Assembly: GCA_016718135.1 (NCBI GenBank)
Contig: JADKEF010000017.1
Location: 372,001-436,000, forward strand
DNA from: Acidobacteriota bacterium
Lineage (GTDB): Bacteria; Acidobacteriota; Blastocatellia; Pyrinomonadales; Pyrinomonadaceae
Direction: 5' to 3'
Length of the DNA: 64,000 bases
Shown: positions 37,948-46,388 of the stretch, piece after piece
How the letters are laid out: each line of letters opens with the position of its first letter
Position numbering within the stretch: position 1 is the stretch's first letter
Notes under the pieces: generated by a model
What the model was told of the DNA's origin: nothing
The model's database searches: none
What the model saw: the letters and a program-made list of their open reading frames with translations, nothing else
Position numbers and translations under genes: made by a program

Positions 37948-39327
37948 CTAGAAGTTAACACAGGTTCCGCGTTTGACGAACTGCCCATCGCCCTGTTTTC
38001 CGGTGTGTTCACCGTTTTGGATAACGACGCGGCCGCGCGACAGGACGGTCTCGACCTTGCCCTTTACCTTCCAGCCCTCATATGACGAATAATCGACATT
38101 CATATGCTCGGCGTCGACGCCAAAGACGTGCTCTGTATCCGGATTAAAAATGACTATATCCGCATCTGAGCCGACGGCGATCGTTCCCTTCTTAGGGAAC
38201 AGGCCGAACATCTTCGCAGCGGCCGTCGAGGTCAGTTCGACGAAGCGGTTGAGCGAAATACGCTGCTCCACCACGCCGCCGTTGTAGATGAGGTTCATGC
38301 GGTTCTCGACGCCGGGAGCTCCGTTTGGGATCTTTGAGAAATCGTTTAGCCCAAGCTCCTTTTGCTCTTTCATACAGAACGGGCAATGGTCGGTCGAAAT
38401 GACTTGGAGGTCGTCCATCTTGAGGCCTTTCCATAACTCGGCACAGTTATGTTTCTCGCGAAGAGGCGGCGTCATTACGTATTTCGCACCTTCCCAGCCA
38501 TCGCCGTAATCGTCGATCGAATGGAAAAGATACTGCGGGCAAGTCTCCGCAAACGCCGCGATGCCGCGATCTCTTGCCTGTCTCACTTGATTGAGCGCGT
38601 CGGTACACGATAGATGAACGATATAAACCGGCGACTCAGCCATCTCCGCAATTGCGATCGCACGATGAACGCCCTCGGCCTCGGCGATGGTCGGCCGTGT
38701 CAGTGCGTGATACTTCGGAGCAGTGCGGCCGTCGGCGAGAAAGCGTTTTATTATCTCGTTGATGACGATACCGTTCTCTGCGTGCATGCAGATCAGCCCG
38801 CCTCGTTGGCCCGCCGCCGACATCGCACGAAAGATCGTCGCGTCGTCCGCCAAAAACACGCCCGGATACGCCATGAACAGCTTGAACGAAGTGATGCCCT
38901 CGTCCATCAGCTTGTACATCTCTTTCTCATCACCGTCCTCAAACTCGGTCGTGATGAGATGAAACCCGTAGTCGATCGCCGTCTTGCCCTCGGACTTTTT
39001 GTGCCACGCATCGACGCCCGCGGTCATCGATTCGCCCTTCGTCTGCACCGCAAAATCAATGATCGTCGTCGTCCCCCCAAACGCCGCCGCCCGCGTCCCG
39101 GTAAAAAAATCGTCCGAGGAATGCGTCCCGCCAAACGGCAGCTCCATATGCGTATGCGGATCGATCCCGCCCGGAAAGACGAGCTTGCCCGATGCGTCAA
39201 TCACAACATCCGCCTCCATTTCAAGCGTCTTGCCGATAGTCGTAACCGTCTCGCCATCGATGAAAATATCCGCGTGATAGTCGTCAACCGCCGTGACAAC
39301 ACGGCCATTTTTGATCAGTGTTTTCAT
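37948..39327 (-). CDS. hydA: Dihydropyrimidinase
   Basis: A 459-residue cyclic amidohydrolase opening dihydrouracil or dihydrothymine to the carbamoyl-beta-amino acid. Metal site DPHTHME at residues 57-62 (His58 and His60), FGGTTTIIDFAVQ, the carbamylated Lys near 150 in SFKLFMAYPG, VYIVHLS and ISTDHCPF. The start ATG at 39327 has AGGA upstream; longer starts are rejected because the family begins MKTLIKNG. The first 44 bp overlap the end of the upstream serine hydrolase. The other pathway genes lie 11-22 kb away and about 6 kb upstream. Confidence 0.95.
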   Translation of the reverse strand: MKTLIKNGRVVTAVDDYHADIFIDGETVTTIGKTLEMEADVVIDASGKLVFPGGIDPHTHMELPFGGTHSSDDFFTGTRAAAFGGTTTIIDFAVQTKGESMTAGVDAWHKKSEGKTAIDYGFHLITTEFEDGDEKEMYKLMDEGITSFKLFMAYPGVFLADDATIFRAMSAAGQRGGLICMHAENGIVINEIIKRFLADGRTAPKYHALTRPTIAEAEGVHRAIAIAEMAESPVYIVHLSCTDALNQVRQARDRGIAAFAETCPQYLFHSIDDYGDGWEGAKYVMTPPLREKHNCAELWKGLKMDDLQVISTDHCPFCMKEQKELGLNDFSKIPNGAPGVENRMNLIYNGGVVEQRISLNRFVELTSTAAAKMFGLFPKKGTIAVGSDADIVIFNPDTEHVFGVDAEHMNVDYSSYEGWKVKGKVETVLSRGRVVIQNGEHTGKQGDGQFVKRGTCVNF

Positions 39328-40732
39328 AAAAAAGTCCTGACTCGGGCTGCAAACCAAATCCCGCGATCTTGCCCTGTTTGTCGACAAGCATCACGAGCGA
39401 GAGCGTCATTTCTGTGTACTCGACCTTGTATCTGTAACGTATCCCACCGAGCTGGCCTTCGGCCTTATAGGTGAAGGTGAAACTCTTTAGCGGGCCGAGG
39501 TTTTTGATAAATGACGCGAGCTGATCGGAATTCTTAAGAGGTCCCTGCACCTCGGGCGTGAATTTGGTCAGGTCAGCTTTTCCGGCGATCACGGCCTCTA
39601 AAAGCGCTTTTGTCTGCAGTGTAAATGCTGGGTCAGGATCGGCGATCGGTTTCGGCTTAAGGTCCGGCTGGACGACCTCAGCGATTCCGTGAGCGATCCT
39701 CGACTGGTTCGTCTGTGCAAGGTTTGCCAAGACTATGACGGTTAGTTTGTTGTCGGGATACCGTGCTATGTGAGCTTTGAATCCCTGCCATGCCCCGCCA
39801 TGTTCGATCAACTTTTTACCGTTCACATTTCCTAACGCCCAGCCAAAACCGTAAGGATGCGTATTGCCGTTGTTCAGCTTTACGGGCGACCACATCTGTT
39901 CGTAACTTTCTTTCTTGAGCAATTTACCGGCCATCAGGGCCTCGTCCCACTTGATCATGTCGAGGACGGTCAAATACAAGGCCCCGTCCGCGGTCGTGTT
40001 GAGCGACGGAGCGACCCACGTTTGGTTCTTGATCTCGCCCTTGACCAGTTCGTATCCAGCCGCACGATTATGGACAATGTCTGCCTCGCTAATTATTCGG
40101 GCGGTCGTCATGCCGAGCGGTTTGAAGACGCGCTGAGCAAGGAAGTCGCCATAGAACTGACCCGAGACTTTGCGAATGAGAACCCCGAGCGTCATGTATC
40201 CGACGTTGCTATAAGCCCAACGTTCGCCGGGCTGCGACGCAAGCGAACCGGCTTGAAGTTTCTTGAATATCTCCTGCTCACTCCCATCCCGCTGCAGGTC
40301 AAAGTCCTGCGGATAATCGCCGAGCCCGCTCGTATGGGTGAGCAGATGTCGTACCGTAATGCCGCTCCATGTCGCCGGAACATCGGGGATGTACTTGGCT
40401 AGCTTCTCATCGAGGGCCACCTTGCCTTCCTCGACGAGCATCATCACCGCCATCGCCGTGAATTGCTTACCGACCGAACCCGACTGAAAGATCGTCTCTG
40501 GCTTCACCAAGATCTGATGCTCGATATTCGCAAAGCCGTATCCCTTGACAAGCATCGGCTTGCCGTCTTTCACCACAGCGATCGATATTCCGGGAGTCCG
40601 CTGACGCATCATCTCGCCCGTGACAAACAGATCGATCTCTGTGATCAGCGGATCCTGCGCCCAAACTGCTGACGCCACGCAGAGAATGAACACTAAGGAC
40701 CGCACAACGCGGTTGATCTGTTTTATCTTCAT
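39284..40732 (-). CDS. Periplasmic serine hydrolase (class C beta-lactamase/DD-peptidase family)
   Basis: A 482-residue exported protein with signal peptide (RSLVFILCVASAVWA). Active-site motifs: SVGK (86-89), YSNVGY and HGGAWQGF. A ~100-residue C-terminal domain follows the beta-lactamase fold. The reading frame ends inside the dihydropyrimidinase gene with an odd tail (...NTDQKWPCCHGG), whereas the family should stop near GFGLQP. An indel near the end or a true overlap are both possible. It is not the immediate paralogue of the two hydrolases upstream. Confidence 0.85.
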   Translation of the reverse strand: MKIKQINRVVRSLVFILCVASAVWAQDPLITEIDLFVTGEMMRQRTPGISIAVVKDGKPMLVKGYGFANIEHQILVKPETIFQSGSVGKQFTAMAVMMLVEEGKVALDEKLAKYIPDVPATWSGITVRHLLTHTSGLGDYPQDFDLQRDGSEQEIFKKLQAGSLASQPGERWAYSNVGYMTLGVLIRKVSGQFYGDFLAQRVFKPLGMTTARIISEADIVHNRAAGYELVKGEIKNQTWVAPSLNTTADGALYLTVLDMIKWDEALMAGKLLKKESYEQMWSPVKLNNGNTHPYGFGWALGNVNGKKLIEHGGAWQGFKAHIARYPDNKLTVIVLANLAQTNQSRIAHGIAEVVQPDLKPKPIADPDPAFTLQTKALLEAVIAGKADLTKFTPEVQGPLKNSDQLASFIKNLGPLKSFTFTYKAEGQLGGIRYRYKVEYTEMTLSLVMLVDKQGKIAGFGLQPESGLFYENTDQKWPCCHGG

Positions 40733-40738
40733 TTCGAT

Positions 40739-41200
40739 CTACTCAAGTCCCTTTCTCATCTTGAGAACGTATCCCGCGAATCCCACTTTCTCATACGCTC
40801 TGATCGCCGCGAGATTATCAGCATAAACTTCGAGCCGCATTTCAGTCACGCCCTGCGAACGGGACCATTCTTCGAGAGCTTCAATGATCTTCCAATTCAC
40901 ACCCTTTCCACGATGTTCCGGCACCGTGTACATAAAGCCCATGTATGAGTGCCGGTCGTGCTTCAGATATGGCTTCGCCTCTTCGATACGTGCGTAACCG
41001 GAGCCGATCACTTCGCCGTCCAACACAGCTACGACGAGCCTGACGTTGGGCATTGTTAGCATCGCGTCCATATCGTAGTAGCGAATATCATCGCCCAGTG
41101 TAACGTCGAACGGACGTTCCGCCTCTATCACGCCCTCCTCAAAACTGAGCAATGTTGGCAGATCGGTGGTATCGGCTACTCTCACTGTTATTTCACCCAT
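40739..41200 (-). CDS. GNAT-family N-acetyltransferase
   Basis: A 153-residue protein. The acetyl-CoA loop is PEHRGKGVNWKIIEALEEWSRSQGV, followed by LEVYADNLAAIRAYEKVGFAGY, the classic GNAT motif B. The start is taken at the ATG at 41200 (MGEITVRVAD); a frame opens seven codons earlier. It sits between two serine hydrolases; the substrate is unknown. Confidence 0.87.
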   Translation of the reverse strand: MGEITVRVADTTDLPTLLSFEEGVIEAERPFDVTLGDDIRYYDMDAMLTMPNVRLVVAVLDGEVIGSGYARIEEAKPYLKHDRHSYMGFMYTVPEHRGKGVNWKIIEALEEWSRSQGVTEMRLEVYADNLAAIRAYEKVGFAGYVLKMRKGLE

Positions 41201-41241
41201 ACTAAGTGTCCGTCCCTTCAAAGATCCACAGTTGCCCCGGC

Positions 41242-42885
41242 CTATTTCTTCACTCGCTCAAACAACATGTCCCGCATTCGGCCCGTGCCAACATGCATGT
41301 CTTTGATCTTGCCCTTCGCGTCACGCGTGACCCAGACCACGTACCCTGGGGTCGAGAAATGATCTTTGTAGATCGGCGTCAGCGGCAGTTTGGCGACCGG
41401 GTGAATGACAATGAAGCTCTTGTCACCTTCGACCAAGAAATTAACCCTTGCCTGAGCTTCTTCGCTGTGCCAGTCGCCCGCGAATTCACTCATCTCGGCT
41501 GTGGTTGGCTTCCATTCCGAGACCATCGTTAAACGCGTGACTGAGCCGTCGGGGTTTGTGATCGCAGCCGTCATCGGCGAACCGTCCTTGAATCTGGCGT
41601 TCGACATCCCAAGCGTAAACGAACCGTCCGCCTGTGGCTTAAACGCTGTACTACCAAGCTTTAGCTCGCCTTTGACTAGAACTATCCGATTAACATTGCG
41701 GGTAACCTCGTTTTTCCAGATGCCGACGTACTTCTTGAGCTGATCCTCGGGAACCGAAACGCTTTCGACCTTCGCGGGTGCTGCAGGAGGGCCGAAGATC
41801 TCCTCAAACACGCCGTATGCCAGCCCACTGCCGTTGGGGCTGGTCCCGTTGCAAAGAACCGCGACCGAGAGTTTTTTGTCGGGAAAGCGGGCGAGAAACG
41901 TCTGATACCCGGCCGTCGAGCCGCCGTGCGTAATGTCCCGATTCCCATCTTTAGCGATCTCGACGTCCAGCCCGAGTGCATAACTGATCTTCCGTCCGTC
42001 ATTGAGCACACCCTGTGTCTCTAGTTCGTCGACGAGTTTCGGATTCCAGGTCCGGGCATCGAGCATCGCGTTCCACTTTAGCCAATCTCCGACCGTCGTC
42101 AGCATGCCGCCATTGCCGTACACATTCATGAACGGCATGTTCAGCTCCCATGGCCTGTTTGCTCCTTGCCTCGAATAGGCCTGAGCCCGTCCCGGAACGA
42201 TACGCTGATAGTTGTCCCGCGTCGAACTGTTCTTCATTCCCAGCGGTTTGAAAATACGCTCCTCAACAAATACGGGGAATTTCTGCTTTGAAACACGCTC
42301 GACTATCTCAGCCGCGAGTTGGTAACCGCTATTGGAATACGAATACTCCGCTCCTGGTGTGAAATCTAGATATTTCTGCCGATATATCACATCCAAAGCG
42401 ATAGCCTGCGTTATTACGCGATCGCCGCGGCCAGCCCCGGTCAGGGCGATGACCGCACCCCAATCGCGAAGACCTGCTGTGTGCGTGAGGATGTGGCGGA
42501 TCGTAATTGGTTTTTCGTACTCGGGCAATTCGGGAATGTATTTGCGAACCGGATCGTCAAGGTTCAACTTCCCGTCCTGCTGCAACAGAACGAGACCTGC
42601 GGCCGTAAACTGCTTAGCGACCGAACCCGATTCGAAGATCGTCTGCGGCAAATTCGCTATATTGTGCTCCATCTCCGCCAGCCCAAATGCCTTTTCGAAG
42701 ACAGATTCGCCATTCAACGAAACCCCGACCGCACAGCCCGGAGCAGGCATCGTGACAACTTTCGATGCTTTTTCAAATGCCCGCTCGGCACCAGCGACGA
42801 CCTTTGCCTTGTCCGGCATCTGTGCCGCTGCAGCAACCGAGCAAACGGCTATCGAAAATATTCCAAATGCGATCCTCAATTTCAT
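41242..42885 (-). CDS. Periplasmic serine hydrolase, tandem paralogue 1
   Basis: A 547-residue exported protein of the beta-lactamase/class C family with signal peptide (residues 1-21). SVAK (88-91), YSNSGYQLA and THGGSTAGYQTFLARFPDKKLSVAVLCN carry the active site. A ~170-residue C-terminal beta domain follows. It is a close relative of the next gene: long stretches such as FEKAFGLAEMEHN and WLKWNAMLDARTWN are identical. It begins 13 bp after the paralogue's stop. Its substrate is perhaps peptides or esters; this is not shown by sequence. Confidence 0.9.
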   Translation of the reverse strand: MKLRIAFGIFSIAVCSVAAAAQMPDKAKVVAGAERAFEKASKVVTMPAPGCAVGVSLNGESVFEKAFGLAEMEHNIANLPQTIFESGSVAKQFTAAGLVLLQQDGKLNLDDPVRKYIPELPEYEKPITIRHILTHTAGLRDWGAVIALTGAGRGDRVITQAIALDVIYRQKYLDFTPGAEYSYSNSGYQLAAEIVERVSKQKFPVFVEERIFKPLGMKNSSTRDNYQRIVPGRAQAYSRQGANRPWELNMPFMNVYGNGGMLTTVGDWLKWNAMLDARTWNPKLVDELETQGVLNDGRKISYALGLDVEIAKDGNRDITHGGSTAGYQTFLARFPDKKLSVAVLCNGTSPNGSGLAYGVFEEIFGPPAAPAKVESVSVPEDQLKKYVGIWKNEVTRNVNRIVLVKGELKLGSTAFKPQADGSFTLGMSNARFKDGSPMTAAITNPDGSVTRLTMVSEWKPTTAEMSEFAGDWHSEEAQARVNFLVEGDKSFIVIHPVAKLPLTPIYKDHFSTPGYVVWVTRDAKGKIKDMHVGTGRMRDMLFERVKK

Positions 42886-42898
42886 TGCCTTACTCCCT

Positions 42899-44542
42899 TT
42901 ATCTCACTCGAACAAACGGCATATCACGCATTCGTCCGCCACCGATGTGCAGGCCGACGACCTTGCCCGCACTGTCGCGGTCAAACCAGATCATCTGGCC
43001 GAAACCGTCTGTGAAAGCATCCTTATAGAGCGGCCTGATCTCCATTCGCGGCGAATTCTTGAGCAACTGATACACGTTCTGATCCTCTACGAAAATCTTG
43101 ACCTTGGCGTCAGCATCATCGCTATACCATTCGCCGGCGAATGCGGTCAGATCGGCTGCCGCAGGCTGCCATTCCGACGCTGCGGTAAAGCGAATTGTAT
43201 CGTTATTTGCCGTCGCATCGAACGAGATCGGTTTTCCCGAACGGTCGTTCTTGAACACGACCTTCGTCCCTCCAACCATCATCGAGCCGTCCGGCATCGC
43301 CCGCACCGGAGCACTACCGAACCGCAGCTCTCCATTCGCTACACTTATTCGGGTGGCCGTCCTGTTTCTTTCATTCTTCCAAAGGCCCACATACTTCTCA
43401 GGCTGTTGTACCGGAAGCGGTTCAGTGTTCGCCGCAGTCGGAGGAGCAGGAAACGGGCCGAGGATCTCGTCGGCTATGCTGTTTACCAAAGCCGTCGAAT
43501 CCGGTGCCGTTCCATTGCAAAGCACCGCGATCGAAAGCTTTTTGTCAGGAAAGCGAGCTAGAAAGGTTCGATACCCCGCAGTCGCTCCGCTATGGGCGAT
43601 CTGCTTGCTACCTTTGTACGAACCGACGCTCAGGCCGAGGGCGTAGCTGATCTTTTGTCCATTGTTCAGCACGCCCTGCGTCTCAAGTGCATCTACCAGC
43701 TGAGCGTTCCAAGTTCGGGCGTCGAGCATGGCGTTCCATTTCAGCCAATCGCTGACCGTCGTCAACATTCCGCCGCCGCCGTGGGCGTTCATCATCGGCA
43801 TGTTCAGACGCCATGGCCCATCACCATTTTTCGAATAGGCTTGTGCACGGCCCGCTGTGATCCGCTGAAAATCGTCGCGGTAACCGGTATTTTTCATTCC
43901 GACCGGCTTCAAGATCCGTTCCGCGACGAAATCGGCGAACTTCTGCTTCGAGACGCGCTCAACGATCATCGCAGCTAACTGATAGCCGCTGTTCGAATAC
44001 GAATACTCGGCACCGGGCTTAAAATCCAGCCCTTTCTGCCGCACCACCGTATCAAAGATCATCTGCTGCGTCACTATGTGCTCGCCCGCCCCTTCGCCGC
44101 TCAATGCCCGCACCGCAAACCAGTCGCGAAGGCCCGAGGTATGATTCAGCATGTGGCGTATCGTCAGCGGCGTCCCATAATCGGGCAGTTCCGGCAGGTA
44201 CATCCTCACCGGATCGTCGATATTCAGCTTCCCATCCTGCTGTAACAAGACAAGAGCGGAGGCTGTAAACTGCTTTGCAACCGACCCCGACTCGAAAATC
44301 GTCTGAGCGGTATTCAGAACATTGTGCTCCATCTCAGCAAGCCCAAATGCCTTCTCGAAGACCGATTCGCCGTTTAGCGAAACCCCGGCAGCGCAACCCG
44401 GAGCTGGCATCGCGATCGCTTTCGAAGCCTTTTCAAAAGCACGTTCGGCTCCCGCGACGACGTTCCCCTTTTCGGGAATTTGGGAATAGCTGACGAAGAC
44501 CGAGATCAGCATCAGCACGGGCAGGAAAGCTCGTTTAAACAT
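42899..44542 (-). CDS. Periplasmic serine hydrolase, tandem paralogue 2
   Basis: A 547-residue protein when started at the ATG at 44542 (MFKRAFLPVLMLISVFVSYS signal peptide); a frame open further upstream is not used. SVAK, YSNSGYQLA and AHSGATAGYRTFLARFPDKKLS are present. It aligns along its length with the preceding downstream gene and has the same C-terminal domain, so it is a recent tandem duplication that has since diverged. Confidence 0.9.
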   Translation of the reverse strand: MFKRAFLPVLMLISVFVSYSQIPEKGNVVAGAERAFEKASKAIAMPAPGCAAGVSLNGESVFEKAFGLAEMEHNVLNTAQTIFESGSVAKQFTASALVLLQQDGKLNIDDPVRMYLPELPDYGTPLTIRHMLNHTSGLRDWFAVRALSGEGAGEHIVTQQMIFDTVVRQKGLDFKPGAEYSYSNSGYQLAAMIVERVSKQKFADFVAERILKPVGMKNTGYRDDFQRITAGRAQAYSKNGDGPWRLNMPMMNAHGGGGMLTTVSDWLKWNAMLDARTWNAQLVDALETQGVLNNGQKISYALGLSVGSYKGSKQIAHSGATAGYRTFLARFPDKKLSIAVLCNGTAPDSTALVNSIADEILGPFPAPPTAANTEPLPVQQPEKYVGLWKNERNRTATRISVANGELRFGSAPVRAMPDGSMMVGGTKVVFKNDRSGKPISFDATANNDTIRFTAASEWQPAAADLTAFAGEWYSDDADAKVKIFVEDQNVYQLLKNSPRMEIRPLYKDAFTDGFGQMIWFDRDSAGKVVGLHIGGGRMRDMPFVRVR

Positions 44543-44603
44543 ATCTTTATAAAAGTAAGCAGTAAATTCGGTGCTTGCCTTGACTCTTCGTCCATTCGGC
44601 CAT

Positions 44604-44972
44604 TCAGGGGTGTTTCTCATCTACGATAATCGCTTTGCCAAACTCCATGTTTACATTGAAAGTAAAGAAGCCCTTTCCTTCGATCTTGAGATTTTTTCGG
44701 GTGACTTTCCTGAAGCCAGGAGCCGCAATTTCTACCAAATAGACTCCGGGCGGCAGCACCATGTTGTACTTTCCTAAAGAATCGCTTCGGGTCTCTTTTC
44801 TAAGACCTTTGCTCGAAACGGTGATCTTGGCAGCAACGATAACCGCTCCCTGCTGGTAAGACACGACCTCTCCAGAAATTCCCAGATCGCCACCGTCAGA
44901 AGTAGTCTGGGAAACTGCCGCACCGCAAGACGCGCAGGCTAGGACTATTAGAACGATGAACTTGTGTAACAT
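44604..44972 (-). CDS. Secreted carboxypeptidase-regulatory-like protein
   Basis: A 122-residue exported protein with a signal peptide (FIVLIVLACASCGAAVS) and a single beta-sandwich of the carboxypeptidase regulatory-like type (GEVVSYQQGAVIVAAKITVSSKGLRKETRSDSLGKYNMVLPPGVYLVEIAAPGF read as short pieces). It is short for a whole protein, so it is a stand-alone domain. Between the aminotransferase and serine-hydrolase genes; the partner is unknown. Confidence 0.75.
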   Translation of the reverse strand: MLHKFIVLIVLACASCGAAVSQTTSDGGDLGISGEVVSYQQGAVIVAAKITVSSKGLRKETRSDSLGKYNMVLPPGVYLVEIAAPGFRKVTRKNLKIEGKGFFTFNVNMEFGKAIIVDEKHP

Positions 44973-44987
44973 GATTGCCGCCCCGGG

Positions 44988-46294
44988 TCACTGACACAAT
45001 GATAATCCGCGATCTAGTGCCTCGACCATTCGATCAACAGACTCTGTCGTCGTATTGAGCATCATTCCCGTTCGGATGACGTTGCCGTACAGGCCGCCCT
45101 TTCCGATCAGAACCCCTTGTCGCTTTGTTTCCTCGAATACGCGTAGAACGGCTTGCGGATTCGGTTCTTTTGTTTGACGATCCTTTACGAGTTCGATACC
45201 GAGCATGAGCCCCATTCCGCGGACGTCGCCGATGATGCGGTGTTTTTCCTTGAGTTCCAACATTCGCTGAAGAAGGTAATCGCCGACGACGCGGGCGTTT
45301 TCTCTCAAATTATCCTCCTCGATGACGTTGATGACAGCGAGGCCAACCGCTGACGAGACGGGATTGCCACCGAATGTCGAGAAGGTCAGGCCCGGGAAAG
45401 CATCGGCGACCTCAGGCGTCGCGATCGTCCAACCGATCGGTACACCATTGCCCATGCCTTTGGCCGAAGTGATAATGTCAGGCTCGACACCCCAATGCTC
45501 GATGCCGAACCATTTATCGCCCGTGCGGCCCCAAGCGGCCTGGACCTCGTCGGAGATAAACAACCCGCCGTGGCTGCGCGCGATCTCGGCGACGCGAGGG
45601 AAATACTCTTTAGGCGGAATGATAAATCCGCCGACACCGAGGATCGTTTCCGCCATGAACGCCGCGATGTTGCCCGTTGTCGTCGTGTTAATGATCTCCT
45701 CGACATCGTCCGCACACGCGACGCCGCACGAAGGATATTCGAGTTTGAACGGACACCGATAGCAATACGGAGCCGCCGCATGAACGATTCCCGCGACCTG
45801 CGAAGCGATCGGTTTCAAGTCTTATGCCCGATCGTCGAAAGCGCCGTCGCCGAACGCCCAGCATAGCTGTGCCGCAGCACAACGATCTCGTTATTCCCAG
45901 TCGCGATCTTTGCCGCGAGAATGGCTGTGTCGTCGGCCTCAGTTCCGCTATTCGAAAAGAACGATTTCTTCAAATTCCCTGGCGTTATCTCCGCCAGTTT
46001 CTCCGCCAGATCGCCCTGCGGCCTGTTGGCGTAGAGGGTCGAGGTGTGCGCGATCTTATCGACCTGCTCTTTCCAAGCAGCGTTAACACGCGGATTCGCG
46101 TGACCGACACTGACCGTCAGCACACCGCCGAAGGCGTCGAGATATTTGTTGCCCTGATCATCCCAGACGTATTCGCCCTCGCCTTTAACGATTGCGAGCG
46201 GCTCCTGATAATAGGTCGCTACGGCAGGGAAAAGAAATTCTTTGTGCTTCTCAACGGCGCTCTTGACCGTTGATCTTTGTTCTTGTGCATCCAT
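44988..46294 (-). pseudogene. Class III aminotransferase (beta-alanine:pyruvate type), frameshifted
   Basis: The N-terminal part starts at ATG 46294 (MDAQEQRSTV) and reads to GHKT, with GGVLTVSVGHANPRV and FFSNSGTEADDTAIL. The continuation (WKPIASQVAGIVHAAAPYCYRC) needs a missing G in TTG(G)AAACC near 45816. The C-terminal part holds FISDEVQAAWGRTG and SAKGMGNGVPIGW with the PLP lysine, then NPVSSAVGLAV and GLMLGIELVKDRQT. Joined it is ~435 residues, normal for the family. In this neighbourhood it would move the amino group from beta-alanine or beta-aminoisobutyrate to pyruvate (inference). One lesion only. Confidence 0.87.
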
Positions 46295-46319
46295 AGTGTG
46301 TCTTCGCCTCAAAATAGAA

Positions 46320-46362
46320 GGGTACGAAAATGAGTAAGGTATTCTACTCCATTTTCGCACCC
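46320..46362. terminator. Long imperfect hairpin upstream of the aminotransferase gene
   Basis: GGGTACGAAAATG-AGTA pairs with TACTCCATTTTCGCACCC around a short loop (arms of about 18 bp with two irregularities). It lies between the TPR-protein stop (46389) and the aminotransferase start. No clear T run follows, so it may be a weak terminator or a leader structure. Confidence 0.4.
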
Positions 46363-46388
46363 GTCGAAATACCGTTTGTCCTTATCGA

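Noticed and set aside
38614..39474. A 286-residue plus-strand frame
   Set aside because: It is antisense to dihydropyrimidinase and shows no domain.
42332..43561. A 409-residue plus-strand frame
   Set aside because: It spans parts of two serine-hydrolase genes on the minus strand, both with intact SVAK and YSN motifs.
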